From Glutinoglossum americanum (lineage: Eukaryota; Ascomycota; Geoglossomycetes; Geoglossales; Geoglossaceae): a stretch of DNA of 64,000 nucleotides. Numbering within the stretch: the first letter of the stretch is position 1; every line of letters starts with the position of its first letter. Location: contig JAGHQL010000015.1 of assembly GCA_020080175.1 (NCBI GenBank), positions 151,887-215,886 of the forward strand, given 5' to 3'. Positions 43,726 to 53,804 of the stretch are shown in pieces. The translations under genes were made by a program, and so were the position numbers. Below the pieces are notes generated by a model. It did not search any database, was not told the origin of the DNA, and worked only from the letters and a program-made list of their open reading frames with translations.

Positions 43726-44169
43726 GACTAGTTTAATATGGGCCTTAAAACGAACCGGGAACAGAGCAACTGAGGCTTACAAGTGGGAAGGGAGGTGTTA
43801 AAGACATATTGACTGTACGATAGATATAGAGGAAAGAAAATCCACTGTCCCAAAATACGCCCGCTTGACTGCTAGTTCTCGCAAACAGGATGGCTCTACA
43901 TACTAGTGTTATCTAGTTGTCCGCATGGTAAGGACATTCTATTCACTTGATTTAATAGCTGCCGGTCCCTACTATTCACTTGAATGTGCAGTGAGGTTAC
44001 CCTTCATTCTCAAAAGAATTCCTTGTGCCACTGACATTATTCTGCAAACTTCAGGTAGCTACCTAGGAACTATTGGTAAGTGTTAGCTAAATTGCCGAAG
44101 GGGACAGACGGCAGTCGCTAATAGTAGCGGTTATACCACAGACGTGTCTTATGCGCCACAGATAAAATC
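43726..44169. other. Intergenic, tandem genes
   Basis: A 444-bp AT-rich spacer. A near-repeat TCTATTCACTTGA / CTATTCACTTGAA occurs at about 43937-43950 and 43972-43985. No gene is supported. Confidence 0.4.
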
Positions 44170-46438
44170 ATGGATGAGCAAGTGGGTGAGCTGGCGAAGG
44201 AGGGGATGTCGAAAATTCTACAGCTTGAGGACGCTATTCTCAATCACAAAGCCTACCGAGCGATCTTCCAAGAGGGCATGAAATACATATCCGACCTTAT
44301 GGAAGGTAAATGGAATGAATTCCTGCCAGGAAACGTCCAGGCCAATGAAACCACACCAGAGGATATACAACTCGCCGTTATCGAGATGGCGAAGGGGGTC
44401 ATTAATAAAGGTTACCGGACAGAAGAAGAAATCCACAAAGATAAAGCGCAGGTCTACAACATCATTCGGTCTCACTTCGCACGAGGCTACGTTAGAGGTC
44501 AAGAGTCCGTAACGACCGGTGCAAAGGTTTTGAACATGGATCCTTGGTTTCTCCATGGAATCGAGATTGCCGGACAGAATGCGGACCCGGGCATGCCGCC
44601 GTTCTTCACAAGGGACAGCGGCGCGCGCGGGCATTGGAGTGAAGTTTCTCTGGGCCGACTACGTCCATGGGGCGACAAGGGTAACTATAAGCCTGCTGAG
44701 CCAGACGCATTCGGATACTATCCGGACGACCCAGTATACCTAGCTCTAGCAGCAATAGAAATGCAGCGTAACGGCATCCGCGAAGAGGACTACACCATCC
44801 GGCATTATCCCCTCGCTAAGAACATTCGTCTCCCCTTCCTTGGCTGGTCTCCAATTTCCCCAGAAACATACCAAACCTGGTCCGCTAAGACGCTCTTCCA
44901 AGATACGGCAGGGAACCGACGTTTGATGTATGAGCGCAAGGACCTAGATATCTCGCGGCTGCGGGAGCTGATTGCCTTGAAGGAGCGCTGGGCTGAGCAG
45001 GATCTGCAGTACCTGAGGAGGTATAGGAGATATGTGGTTTGTGATCCGGAGTCGAGGGGAAAGGAATATATCGATGGAGGGGATATTTCGTATTTGCCGG
45101 CGCAGAGATCGCCGACAGTGGAGAGGGTTAAGACAGTGGTTATGGAACCTATGAGTGGGGTTATTGGCACCGCGACTGTAGGCGGAGAGAGCGAGGGTGG
45201 CTCCGCGGATGAACGTGACCTCAGAAAGGAGCCTTCGTGTGAGCTAGAATCTGGTTCTCAGCTCCATACCGCCAGTTTCTTAGCATCACTGCTGCCTGAG
45301 GCTAATAGGCCCAAACGTATGCTCACGCCTCCCATCCCTCCTAGGTCCCCGGCACAGCAACTCACCACCAATAACCCCACAGCAGGTGTCACGAACAGTG
45401 ACAACATCAACAGCCCTATCGTCACGCAGATCGACGAATTCATCTCTGAGCTAGTGGCGCCCCCTCCCGTTAAGATAAAACCCAACCAAATGAAACATAG
45501 CATCAGTGCGCCACATCTCCACCTTAGCAAGAGCTACGGTGGATCTCGTTCTAAGTGCCGCGGGTATCGCGTTTCCGCTATACCCCGTCCTCTCTCAGCC
45601 GCTCGCAAGGGGACTGAGAAACCGCTCCCTCTGCTACCAGAGCAATTGGCCCATAGTGTTGGATTGCCGTCACACTTTGGCGACGGCGGTGAAGAGGCAG
45701 CGGATGGAGAACCCTACCAAGACCCGGAACTACTACCCAACATCTCCCCCCCGGCCCGCGCTCTCAGTCCCCTCAGCACCATAAGAGGCTCCCCCTACAT
45801 CCTCCGGAACTCCCAACCCCAGCGCCGATCCTCTCCGGAATCCGTCCAAGCTTACGCCCGTGCGGTTGAGGATCTTCATGGTTTGTGTCGCCTCAATCGC
45901 TATTACTCCAATTCCTCCGTTAACTCTCACAAGTCTAAGGAAGATGGCGGCGATGACTCTGGTGAGGGAAATAGCAGTGGGACAACGAGAATGTTGACTA
46001 CGAAAACTGTCAGAGGGAGGCTGGTGAGGGTTTCTCCTGGCGGTGGTGTTGCTGGGGCGAGGAGCGAAATTACGCATGATGGGGAGGCGAGTGTTTATTC
46101 GGCAGATGTAGGCGGTAAAGGGGAGGAGGAGAGTGCGGTTGCCGGGTGTTTTGGTGGGGGGCGGGGTGGTAAAGATATTGTGGTAGAACGCACAGAGCCG
46201 CAGAAACGGTGGGGGACTTTAAGAAGGGGGGGAAGCCAACCGTGGGGGAAGGTAAATAAACTAAATTACCCTGCACTTCCTGCCTACTTACCTTCTTAAC
46301 CCTAAGAAGTTCCTCTATCATACCTCTTTCTATTATTTGAGTGAGGGAGTGCGTGCTAATATTTTTATTCTCGGGGCGTAATAGGCGCGGAAGGATATCG
46401 CGAATGGGATCAAGCATTATTTCGGCAAGGGGAAGTGA
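44170..46438 (+). CDS. Orphan protein with conserved-looking N-domain and disordered tail
   Basis: Exons 44170-46251 and 46385-46438 encode 711 aa. Residues 1-330 look folded: helices MDEQVGELAKEGMSKILQLE and EDIQLAVIEMAKGVINKGYR, then DPWFLHGIEIAGQN, DAFGYYPDDPVYLALAAIEM and LRELIALKERWAEQDLQYLR. The rest is Ser/Pro/Gly-rich, with PPIPPRSP. The 133-nt terminal intron (GTAAAT donor, TAATAG acceptor) gives the basic end ARKDIANGIKHYFGKGK. Without splicing the frame ends 16 codons later as VNKLNYPALPAYLPS, 709 aa. I recognise no family; the final amphipathic basic helix is a reason to prefer the spliced form. Confidence 0.68.
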
Positions 46439-47114
46439 GATTGTCCTTGTTAGGTGCTGGCATGTATTCATGTTGGAGACTCGGGGTGCTCGTGGTGTGG
46501 ACAAACTCTCGGAGGCAGATAAAATAAATCTATCTACCGATACGCAGAAATGAGGCCGGACAGCGGGAGGTGAGATAAGCCGCTCTTCCCTTTTTCTTTA
46601 CTATTTTCTGTTCTATTTTCTTTTTGGGATTTTGGTGTGGTAAGGCTCGGTACAAACTCCACTACATGCCTGCTTTCTATCACTGCATGGGCGACTGCGG
46701 AGTGATATCTGGTCTTTCTATTTTAGATGGTATTAACAGTGAGGTGCTTCGGTGGGTGGCGTGGAGGTTAATTACAATCAACTCTGTTTTCGCTAAGTGG
46801 AGATATTACGGATTCGTCGATGGCGTGATATGATGTAGCGAAACTACGATCAATGAGACGATTTTTTAGGTATTCTTTTGTGAATAAGTATTCACGCCTA
46901 ACTAGTATCGACCAAATGGAGCAACACTGTGAGATGATCATATAGCCTTGCGGATAGGCTAATCCTTTTGTGCCGGGGCGCCGCCAAGAGAGAGTTGAAA
47001 TCAGACCCTAGGAACACGGGAGAATGGAAGAGAACTATAAACTGTCAAACGAAAATGCTCTCCAAACCTATTTTTTGATTCTTCCTTTTGTTGGTGGGGC
47101 TAGAAAATCACTCT
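46439..47114. other. Intergenic between convergent genes
   Basis: 676 bp at the facing 3' ends of the orphan gene and LST8. The open frame at 46624-46833 has no motif support. Nothing else was recognised. Confidence 0.4.
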
Positions 47115-48356
47115 TTAACGCTCGCTGTAGTCGTTGAGAGCCACACAGACAGCTCCGCGGTGATGGCCATTGTACTGCCGAATGATCTGCTGCGAGCTGA
47201 GTTCCCAGAGGCGAGCGTAGTGGTCAGAGCATGCGGTCACCAGGTAAGCGGAATCGGCGCTGAATGCGCAGTCCCAGACCCAGCGCTGGTGTTGATGTAA
47301 GGTAGCTTCGAGAGGGAAAGCGTTGGGCTGACCTGGCATGGCGGAAGGGTTAGTAGTATGAACGAGGGTGTTGTTACCGGCGAGGTCGGTGACCGCGGTG
47401 GTGGTTGCAGTCGGGGGTCCGATAGCGGCAGCGCTAGTCATGGCTGTCATAGCTGCAGGGTCAACGGCCCAGATTTTGGCGGTATGGTCGGCAGAACATG
47501 TTGCTAAGTGGCGGACATCGGGGGAGAGGAGGACGCGGGTGATGTATTTGTGGTGAGCTTGAAACTTTGTGATGGGGACGAGAGAGGTTACGTCGCGGTT
47601 CTGGATCATCCGCCAGACGAATATGTTGCCCTGAGTCGGGGGGTGAAATGATTAGCTAGGGCAAAGATGAGGAGGTAAAGGGTGAGGGATGTGCAACTTA
47701 CACGGTTGTTGCCAGCAATGAGCATACTGCCGTCACTCGCGACGGACACGCTACGAACTGGCACTTCGTCCTCGGGAATGAGCTGGTGAGTACACTTGTT
47801 TTCACCCAAGTCCCAGATTCTAACATTGCCACCTTGATCGCAACTGATCAACTCTCCCTGGTTAGGATGAATGACCACGTCATTAACACCGTTGTCTTTT
47901 CCATGGTCGTAGTTGCGCTGTTCGCTTCCGGTGCGGGTATCCCAGATCTTGACTGTACCGTCTTCAGAGGAGGTAACCATCCATTTGCCTTCGCAGTGAA
48001 AGCCGACACCAGTGACATTGCCCTTATGGCCTTCAAAGGTAAGTACAGGGTTTGGGTTTGTTGACTTGATATCGTAGAGCTTCACATCAATGCGGCCAGC
48101 TGCAGCTAGGAACCGCTTATCTGGAGAGATGCAGAGACGGTTGACCTGAGAATCAGAGTGCTGGATCGTACGAGAGCAAATGCCCGAGAGAGCCTCCCAG
48201 AAGCTGGTCCATATCGTTAGGAAGATGGGGAGAGAGAGATTAGGCAGTAAGGGAGCTGGGGATGGAGAGGGATAGCTGCAGGTGGACGTACCGGATGGTA
48301 TGGTCATAGCCAGCTGTGATGCAAAGATTTTTGTTAGCCTCGGAATCCGTATCCAT
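47115..48356 (-). CDS. LST8: TOR complex subunit Lst8, seven-bladed WD40 protein
   Basis: Exons 48356-48292, 48203-47702 and 47630-47115 encode 360 aa. Lst8 binds the kinase domain of TOR in TORC1 and TORC2 and stabilises it. Strong matches: [20 protein letters not shown] across the first intron, TIQHSDSQVNRLCISPDKRF, GHKGNVTGVGFHCEGKWMVT, SSEDGTVKIWDTRTGSEQRN and HQRWVWDCAFSADSAYLVTA with CSDHYARLWELSSQQIIRQY. WD dipeptides are variably IW or LW. An insert of about 45 residues rich in Ala, Thr and Pro (from DPAAMTAMTSAAAIGPPTAT) separates two blades. Introns are 88 and 71 nt with GTACGT/GTAAGT donors and CAG acceptors. Confidence 0.96.
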
Positions 48357-48439
48357 CTTGGATGTGTGTTTTGCTTGTAAATTTGGTGGTCCTCGCGTAA
48401 TTTTGGAGGGATGCGTTGGGATTTTGGAATGTGAGGATT

Positions 48440-49396
48440 TTAAGAAGTGAGGAGATTCATTGTGTGTGAGTGTGTGTAGTGTGTTGGGGGTGGGGGAGGG
48501 ACTCCCAACTTGTGGCGGGGGATGACCCAATGGGGAATGCACGCCATCGTAAAAATGGGACGATTCAATGCTGGGGACAATAAAAAAAAAGGCCGCTTAC
48601 CAGTGCATAGAATGACGCTCATCGTGAGAGGAAGGGCTGGAAGTTGGAAAGCAAAATAAATTGAATTAGGCTCTGAGAGCTGCTCGAGGGGCTCCAGGAA
48701 ATTAGCGGGGCTCTGTCTTGGGGTCCGTGGATGGTTGAGGGTATCACCGCCGTAGATGCTATAGTGGAGTACAAGCTGAGGGGTACCTACTATATAGTCT
48801 ATGGAGGTGCCCTCTACCGAATCCTCTTTTGGCTCCTCTTCCAGGAAAGCGGTTTCCTCGTCGGTGGGGGATGGGAGAGGGATCTTAGATATAAAGTCGA
48901 GGCCTAGAAAATTGTCCTCTTCGTGAGTCGGGCGTGGAGGTAGAGAGGCGGAATTGCATCGTTCGCCGTGGTGCCACGTTAACTTACGGTGACCGACTTG
49001 GCTCGAATCCGAGCTAGAAGAACTGGTACCGTAGAAGAATCTGTATTCTTCGGCTTGATGAGCGTATTCAAGGTCGGCGGTATATACGAGGCAGTTGTTA
49101 CGATACGTAGCAAGCTTGGTGGAATCGCCCTTGGCCTTTTGTTCGTCTTGCGGCTTCTTTCCGGAAGAGGATACAGACTCAGGCTCAAGAGCGGCAAGAT
49201 TTGTGGTATCGGGGTCTCCGGGTGGGCCAGCAACTGCAGATTGTGTTGCGAGTGGAGAATTGTCTACAGTGTTGGGGGATAGCGGGTTGGCGGTGGCGTC
49301 ATCCCAATTGTTGGGGATCTGGTCGACTGCTCGATCATGTATGCCTTCGCTCGATCCTTCGCCTGCTGTCTCCACAGTCTCCACGGTTGGTGCCAT
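48440..49396 (-). CDS. Orphan acidic protein upstream of LST8
   Basis: A single open frame of 318 aa. The first 190 residues are acidic and Ser-rich (MAPTVETVETAGEGSSEGIH; PLPSPTDEETAFLEEEPKED). A short less disordered piece contains YRNNCLVYTADLEYAHQAEE with YRFFYGTSSSSSDSS. The last 70 residues become hydrophobic and Pro/His-rich with a degenerate look, so the true 3' end may involve an intron starting at GTAAGC near 48598. The frame stops 84 bp before the LST8 start on the same strand, so the tail overlaps the LST8 promoter. No family is recognised. Composition favours a real gene for the first 250 codons. Confidence 0.5.
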   Translation of the reverse strand: MAPTVETVETAGEGSSEGIHDRAVDQIPNNWDDATANPLSPNTVDNSPLATQSAVAGPPGDPDTTNLAALEPESVSSSGKKPQDEQKAKGDSTKLATYRNNCLVYTADLEYAHQAEEYRFFYGTSSSSSDSSQVGHRKLTWHHGERCNSASLPPRPTHEEDNFLGLDFISKIPLPSPTDEETAFLEEEPKEDSVEGTSIDYIVGTPQLVLHYSIYGGDTLNHPRTPRQSPANFLEPLEQLSEPNSIYFAFQLPALPLTMSVILCTGKRPFFLLSPALNRPIFTMACIPHWVIPRHKLGVPPPPPTHYTHSHTMNLLTS

Positions 49397-49743
49397 CTTG
49401 GTAGCGGCTCTGGAGAACCCCCGTGATGCGCTAACTGCATTGCGTTAGCGTACCCGAGACGATTCAGTCATCTACCGAGAAATCCTGAGTGAAGACCCAC
49501 TCGTCAACTTAATTATTCAACTATAGAGGATTCACTTTCCCAACCAAATGCTGATATATAATTTCACTTCTCTCTGTAGGGTGGACGTATGTCTTCCCTA
49601 CCTGCTACTTCTATCTTCACGGTAGGAGGATATATCTTGTTTGCGCTGGCAACGCCGATACACTGCACTGTCTAAGAACATTAGCTTCAGTGCATTGCTG
49701 TTCGCAAAAGTGCCAAAGATTCTCCATTCTTATTTAAGAAAAG
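49397..49743. promoter_or_regulatory. Divergent promoter region of two orphan genes
   Basis: A 347-bp AT-rich spacer between outward-facing start codons. The last part before ATG 49744 has TTATTTAAGAAAAG, a plausible transcription start region. No specific motif was recognised. Confidence 0.4.
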
Positions 49744-52700
49744 ATGGAGAGCCAACCTGCGGAAGGTATTTATGCTTCTGTCAACTCTCAATTCAACCAT
49801 GACCAGAACCAAGATCAGGGACTTACACTTTACCCTGTATCACAGTCGTTTTCCTGCAGTCTGCCTAGTCAGGCCTTGTTAGCTCAGGATGCTACCTCGG
49901 GCAACGTTGCTTTTGGAAATATGGGAGCTACTGCGCATCAGAGTACCGCGTGTCCTAACCTGGGTGGAGATGTGAGTGCGAGAGGCACAGTCAGAGTCCG
50001 CGATGACGATCACGATTCGATAGATGACAGGCCAGTGAAGAGGCCCAGGGTTTCTGAAGGGACGGTGGGGACAGCCGGTGCGTCTACGATGGCGAAGACG
50101 AATGGGTTAGCGAAAAAGCGTGGGTGCGGTAGTTTGTTGATCGAAGTTGGTTGTGATGGTAGTGTAGAACCTCAACTCAAGAGTAGCACCACAGGTGCTA
50201 ACTTACTAGAAGCAGATTCGCTATTTCGAAATCCAGACAGCCAGAATTCCTTCCAATTTGCCCCAGGAGTTCAAACAAGCGATGTTGCTGGAGCTGAGTT
50301 CGACGTGCGTGAGAGTGATCGGGTGCTAGGATTGGGGAATGGAATGTCAGAAGATGTGTGGGCTGGTGCTATCTCGGCGAATGACTTACCACTTTTGGGG
50401 CGCTTCGAGGCTCAAACACAACAACCCTTCTGGCCATCAGAAGACCCCTTCGTTAGGGACGACACATGTGCACCTGCGGAGATTGATCGAATGGCGAACG
50501 CACGATCCAAGACAGTCCGCCGTTCGGCTTCTTCAGCATCTTCTGCCACTACCTCTGGGTCTGGCTATTCCCCCTTCCACACGTTCTCGATACGGCCGAC
50601 ATCCGCAAGCCAGACCATGCCAGCAAGATCCACACCCTCTCCGAGAGATCAGCTGTCATGCCTCAATGTCCAAGCAAATACTTCATTTTCTTTGGCCGCC
50701 TTCCATACTCCAATTCCTGCCTCTACGCCTGGATGCGCCTCTGGCTACCCTTTCAATACGGGAAACGGTAACTTCGCTCTAGAGCCCGCCAGAAATCAAT
50801 CTTCACAGAATGTTCAACCCTTGCCGACTGAGATACGAGCTCGCCAATCGTTGGAACAGAGTGCTGGGCGACACGTTTTACCCTCACCGTCAACCCCTCT
50901 AGCCCAGAATTTTCACGTAGCTACCTCTAGAGCTCTTGTGCCCAGCTCTGACTCTGAGACCGTTTCGTCATCGCTCGACCACTCGGGGTATCCAAGCCTC
51001 GATTTCGTGACGCTAAACAGCTCCCCCCTGCACCGTCGGGACCCGGGCGAGCACCCCAGAGAGCTTAACGAGGCCCCAGCGGCACTGTCTCCTTTACGGC
51101 ATAGCAACCAGCCGATACTAAACCCTAGTATCAATGGATACCCTGCGCCGCTCCCCACTCCGCCATGGTCTGGTCAACCCGCGCCTTCTTCCGCCAATGG
51201 GCCATCGCCGCTCTCCAATTTGCCATTCTCTCACACCGACATGCCAGCTGCAATTGCACCAACGCCATACTCGTCCACAGGTGACTGCGTTCCATCCCCG
51301 GGGCCATCGACACCCTGTTATAATCAAGGACGTCAACCGCAGCTACACCAACTACGCGCGATGTACAACATCCTCTATGGACAGCTTAATGCCTCTATGG
51401 TCGAACTCCGTCGTTGTAAGGCTTCAAACTGTGAGCTTGGGAAGCTAACGAGCAGTCTGGAAAAACAGATCGATAAAGAGAAGACCAAGAGCCGGACCTA
51501 CCAAGCTGAGCGTGACAAGTACAGGACTGAATGCGCTAATTGGGCTGGAGTCGTGCCGGGTATTGGTGTTAGCTTAGGAGCCACGGTCAAGTCCCAGTTG
51601 GCGCAACGGGCTGAGCAAGTGGAGGTTGCAGTTGCTGAGAAAGGCAATGCGATCAATGCTTTAAGATCGGCAGGTGACAAGATCCAGAGATTATATGCTC
51701 AATTGGAAGTGAAAGATAGGGAGATCGAACGTTTGAGGCTTGCCTTGGCGCGGACCAACAATTGCCATGGAGACTTTGTATATGGCTCGGCTTCAGAAGC
51801 CAACAGTGGTGCACCAACTGGCATTACTAGCGCTGAAAACCGCTCTGCGAGAGAAGGGGATATTTACCCTGGCGGTCATCTTACTCGTCCTGACAGCGGC
51901 CAAAATGCTACAGTTTCACATCCTCCTGCAGCTAGCAATAGTCGGCCAGCTGGTCCTGCTAGCACTCCAAGCCGCCCTCCATCAAGAGGTGTCACTTCCC
52001 CCAGCGCAAGCCTTTTCCTCCCTGGCGGCAGCCAAAACGTTACAAATTCGTATCCATCCGTCACTCGTCTCATACTTCCTGGGGATGCTAGCCTTGCCCT
52101 TCCCGACGGTGGCAAAAGCGGTGCTACAGCTGCACACCATCCAGCGGACCAGGGCCAGCTCCCAGGAAAAGGGGGTATTCGTTCTAGTGGCAGTTCTGCC
52201 CCTGCAAATAGCAGCCAAATTGCTACTCCTCCCGCAGCGCCTCCCACCATGGTCGCATCCCCACCTACCGCTACGTCTCAACCCACAGCGAAGCCTCTCC
52301 GCCGTGCAGCTAAGCCCCGTCGTGCAGCTGCTCCCACCTTCGGTGCCGTTTCCACCATCACTCTCTCGCAGCCCGCACCTAAGACCAACAATCGCCAACA
52401 GAAACGGGCCCAGACCACCCGCCAACAGCCTGCCCATGCGATTCAGCGGCCGCAACCACCGGTGGTGATTGATCTCACTAGCTCCTCTACTAGCCCCCCA
52501 CTGTCGCCAACAAATCCAACGAAACGGAAGAGGGAGTATAGCTGGCTCCCCAAAAAGGCTCCGAAGCCGGCTCCATACCCTTCTGCCCGCCGGCTCTCCC
52601 GGGAGTCCACGGCGGCATCAAAGCCACCCTCAGTGGTGGGCGATAGCTCAGCGGCGCCTACGCCAGGAGGGGATGATGGGAGCCTTGAGGCAGAATTGGA

Positions 52701-52941
52701 AAGGGAATTAATGGGGTCTGGTGAGGGTCAACAGGAGGGGCGACGACAGGATGAAGAGGAAGGTTGGGCGGAGTTTGAGGCGGACCTGGAAAGATCGTTG
52801 ATGGAATGTGATGATGGTGAAGAGAGAGTAGAGCGGCGAGAGGAGGAGAATGTGGAGCTTCCCAGCGACCCCCTTGACGATGGGGAAGGCTTGGAACGAC
52901 GGGAGAGAGATAAGAGTGTGGACTCGCTCTTCGACGAGTAA
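49744..52941 (+). CDS. Large disordered protein with central coiled coil and acidic repeat tail
   Basis: A single exon of 1065 aa. Residues 1-530 are Ser/Thr/Pro/Asn-rich, with a basic patch KRPRVSEGTVG near 98-108 that could be a nuclear signal. A coiled coil spans about 535-600 (QLHQLRAMYNILYGQLNASM; SSLEKQIDKEKTKSRTYQAE) and about 620-670 (EVKDREIERLRLALARTNN). A Pro/Ala/Ser linker contains RRAAKPRRAAAPTFG and PVVIDLTSSSTSPPLSP; VIDLT is a SUMO-interacting-like core. The end has two related acidic helices, LEAELERELMGSG and FEADLERSLMECD, then SVDSLFDE. No known family is recognised. A nuclear scaffold role is inference. Confidence 0.8.
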   Translation: MESQPAEGIYASVNSQFNHDQNQDQGLTLYPVSQSFSCSLPSQALLAQDATSGNVAFGNMGATAHQSTACPNLGGDVSARGTVRVRDDDHDSIDDRPVKRPRVSEGTVGTAGASTMAKTNGLAKKRGCGSLLIEVGCDGSVEPQLKSSTTGANLLEADSLFRNPDSQNSFQFAPGVQTSDVAGAEFDVRESDRVLGLGNGMSEDVWAGAISANDLPLLGRFEAQTQQPFWPSEDPFVRDDTCAPAEIDRMANARSKTVRRSASSASSATTSGSGYSPFHTFSIRPTSASQTMPARSTPSPRDQLSCLNVQANTSFSLAAFHTPIPASTPGCASGYPFNTGNGNFALEPARNQSSQNVQPLPTEIRARQSLEQSAGRHVLPSPSTPLAQNFHVATSRALVPSSDSETVSSSLDHSGYPSLDFVTLNSSPLHRRDPGEHPRELNEAPAALSPLRHSNQPILNPSINGYPAPLPTPPWSGQPAPSSANGPSPLSNLPFSHTDMPAAIAPTPYSSTGDCVPSPGPSTPCYNQGRQPQLHQLRAMYNILYGQLNASMVELRRCKASNCELGKLTSSLEKQIDKEKTKSRTYQAERDKYRTECANWAGVVPGIGVSLGATVKSQLAQRAEQVEVAVAEKGNAINALRSAGDKIQRLYAQLEVKDREIERLRLALARTNNCHGDFVYGSASEANSGAPTGITSAENRSAREGDIYPGGHLTRPDSGQNATVSHPPAASNSRPAGPASTPSRPPSRGVTSPSASLFLPGGSQNVTNSYPSVTRLILPGDASLALPDGGKSGATAAHHPADQGQLPGKGGIRSSGSSAPANSSQIATPPAAPPTMVASPPTATSQPTAKPLRRAAKPRRAAAPTFGAVSTITLSQPAPKTNNRQQKRAQTTRQQPAHAIQRPQPPVVIDLTSSSTSPPLSPTNPTKRKREYSWLPKKAPKPAPYPSARRLSRESTAASKPPSVVGDSSAAPTPGGDDGSLEAELERELMGSGEGQQEGRRQDEEEGWAEFEADLERSLMECDDGEERVERREEENVELPSDPLDDGEGLERRERDKSVDSLFDE

Positions 52942-53804
52942 TAAAGTGAGCTGGAAGAAACTCAGGGCGGAGTTAGGTATGGGTGATATAGCGGCAGTGT
53001 TGGCTACTGCGGACTGGCTGATGTTGGGCAATACCCCTACCCGACAAGGGTATTTCCCTATTGTGGCGCCGAGAGAAGAGTGAGGATGCCGGTAGGGATT
53101 GCAATACGAGAGTTGGGTCGATGAACTGACTGTACAATGGATTAACGGTGTGGGTGATTAGAAGCGGGGCTTCCTGGGGTTGTCTTGATGGAGAGGGCGG
53201 GTCGGTATTGTTACCAAAGGCGTTTTCCAGGTGGTTTGGAGGGTTTATCATTATAGATTATAGGCGACTGGATACGGACAAATGGGTTGGACTCTTGTCC
53301 CTAGATGGTACATGTATATATAGGTACCTCTTACATTGACTAATGAATACAAAGACATGAAATTACTGATGTCGAGATGAAGGTTGGGTGAATTGCTATG
53401 TAACGTGTTATGGACCTTTGGCATGGAGGACGGGTACGGTGATCTTGATAAGGGCTACCACCTACGATACCCGTAGCTGTCGACATTAAGGTTGTGTAGT
53501 TTCCTAGGTTTGAGCACGAGGATGTGCAGCGGACTACCTGAACTGTGGAGGGCAGGGCATCGGATTTTAACGTCCCGGTAAATGTTAATATCACTGGAAT
53601 TTCTCAAGGGGAGAATCTGTAATCGGGGATGATATCATGCTGTGTCCTATTTTCGCGTCTCTATTTACAGACTGGTATGTATCCCAGCCCCAGCAACTAA
53701 CGATACGATATGGTCGAGGTATCCAGGGCAAGTATTTATGTTGCGGGGATGCCGCTGTTTGCGATATACTGAATTTTATTTTTATTCCTTTTTTTAGGCT
53801 TTAT
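52942..53804. other. Intergenic between convergent genes
   Basis: 863 bp at the facing 3' ends of the large disordered protein gene and GCD7. AT-rich, with short open frames lacking motifs. A T run at 53790-53796 precedes the GCD7 stop. Confidence 0.4.

Noticed and set aside
48598-48627. 30-nt GTAAGC...CCCAG intron near the end of the orphan upstream of LST8
   Set aside because: Too short for splicing and lacking a branch point; a longer intron from the same donor remains possible.
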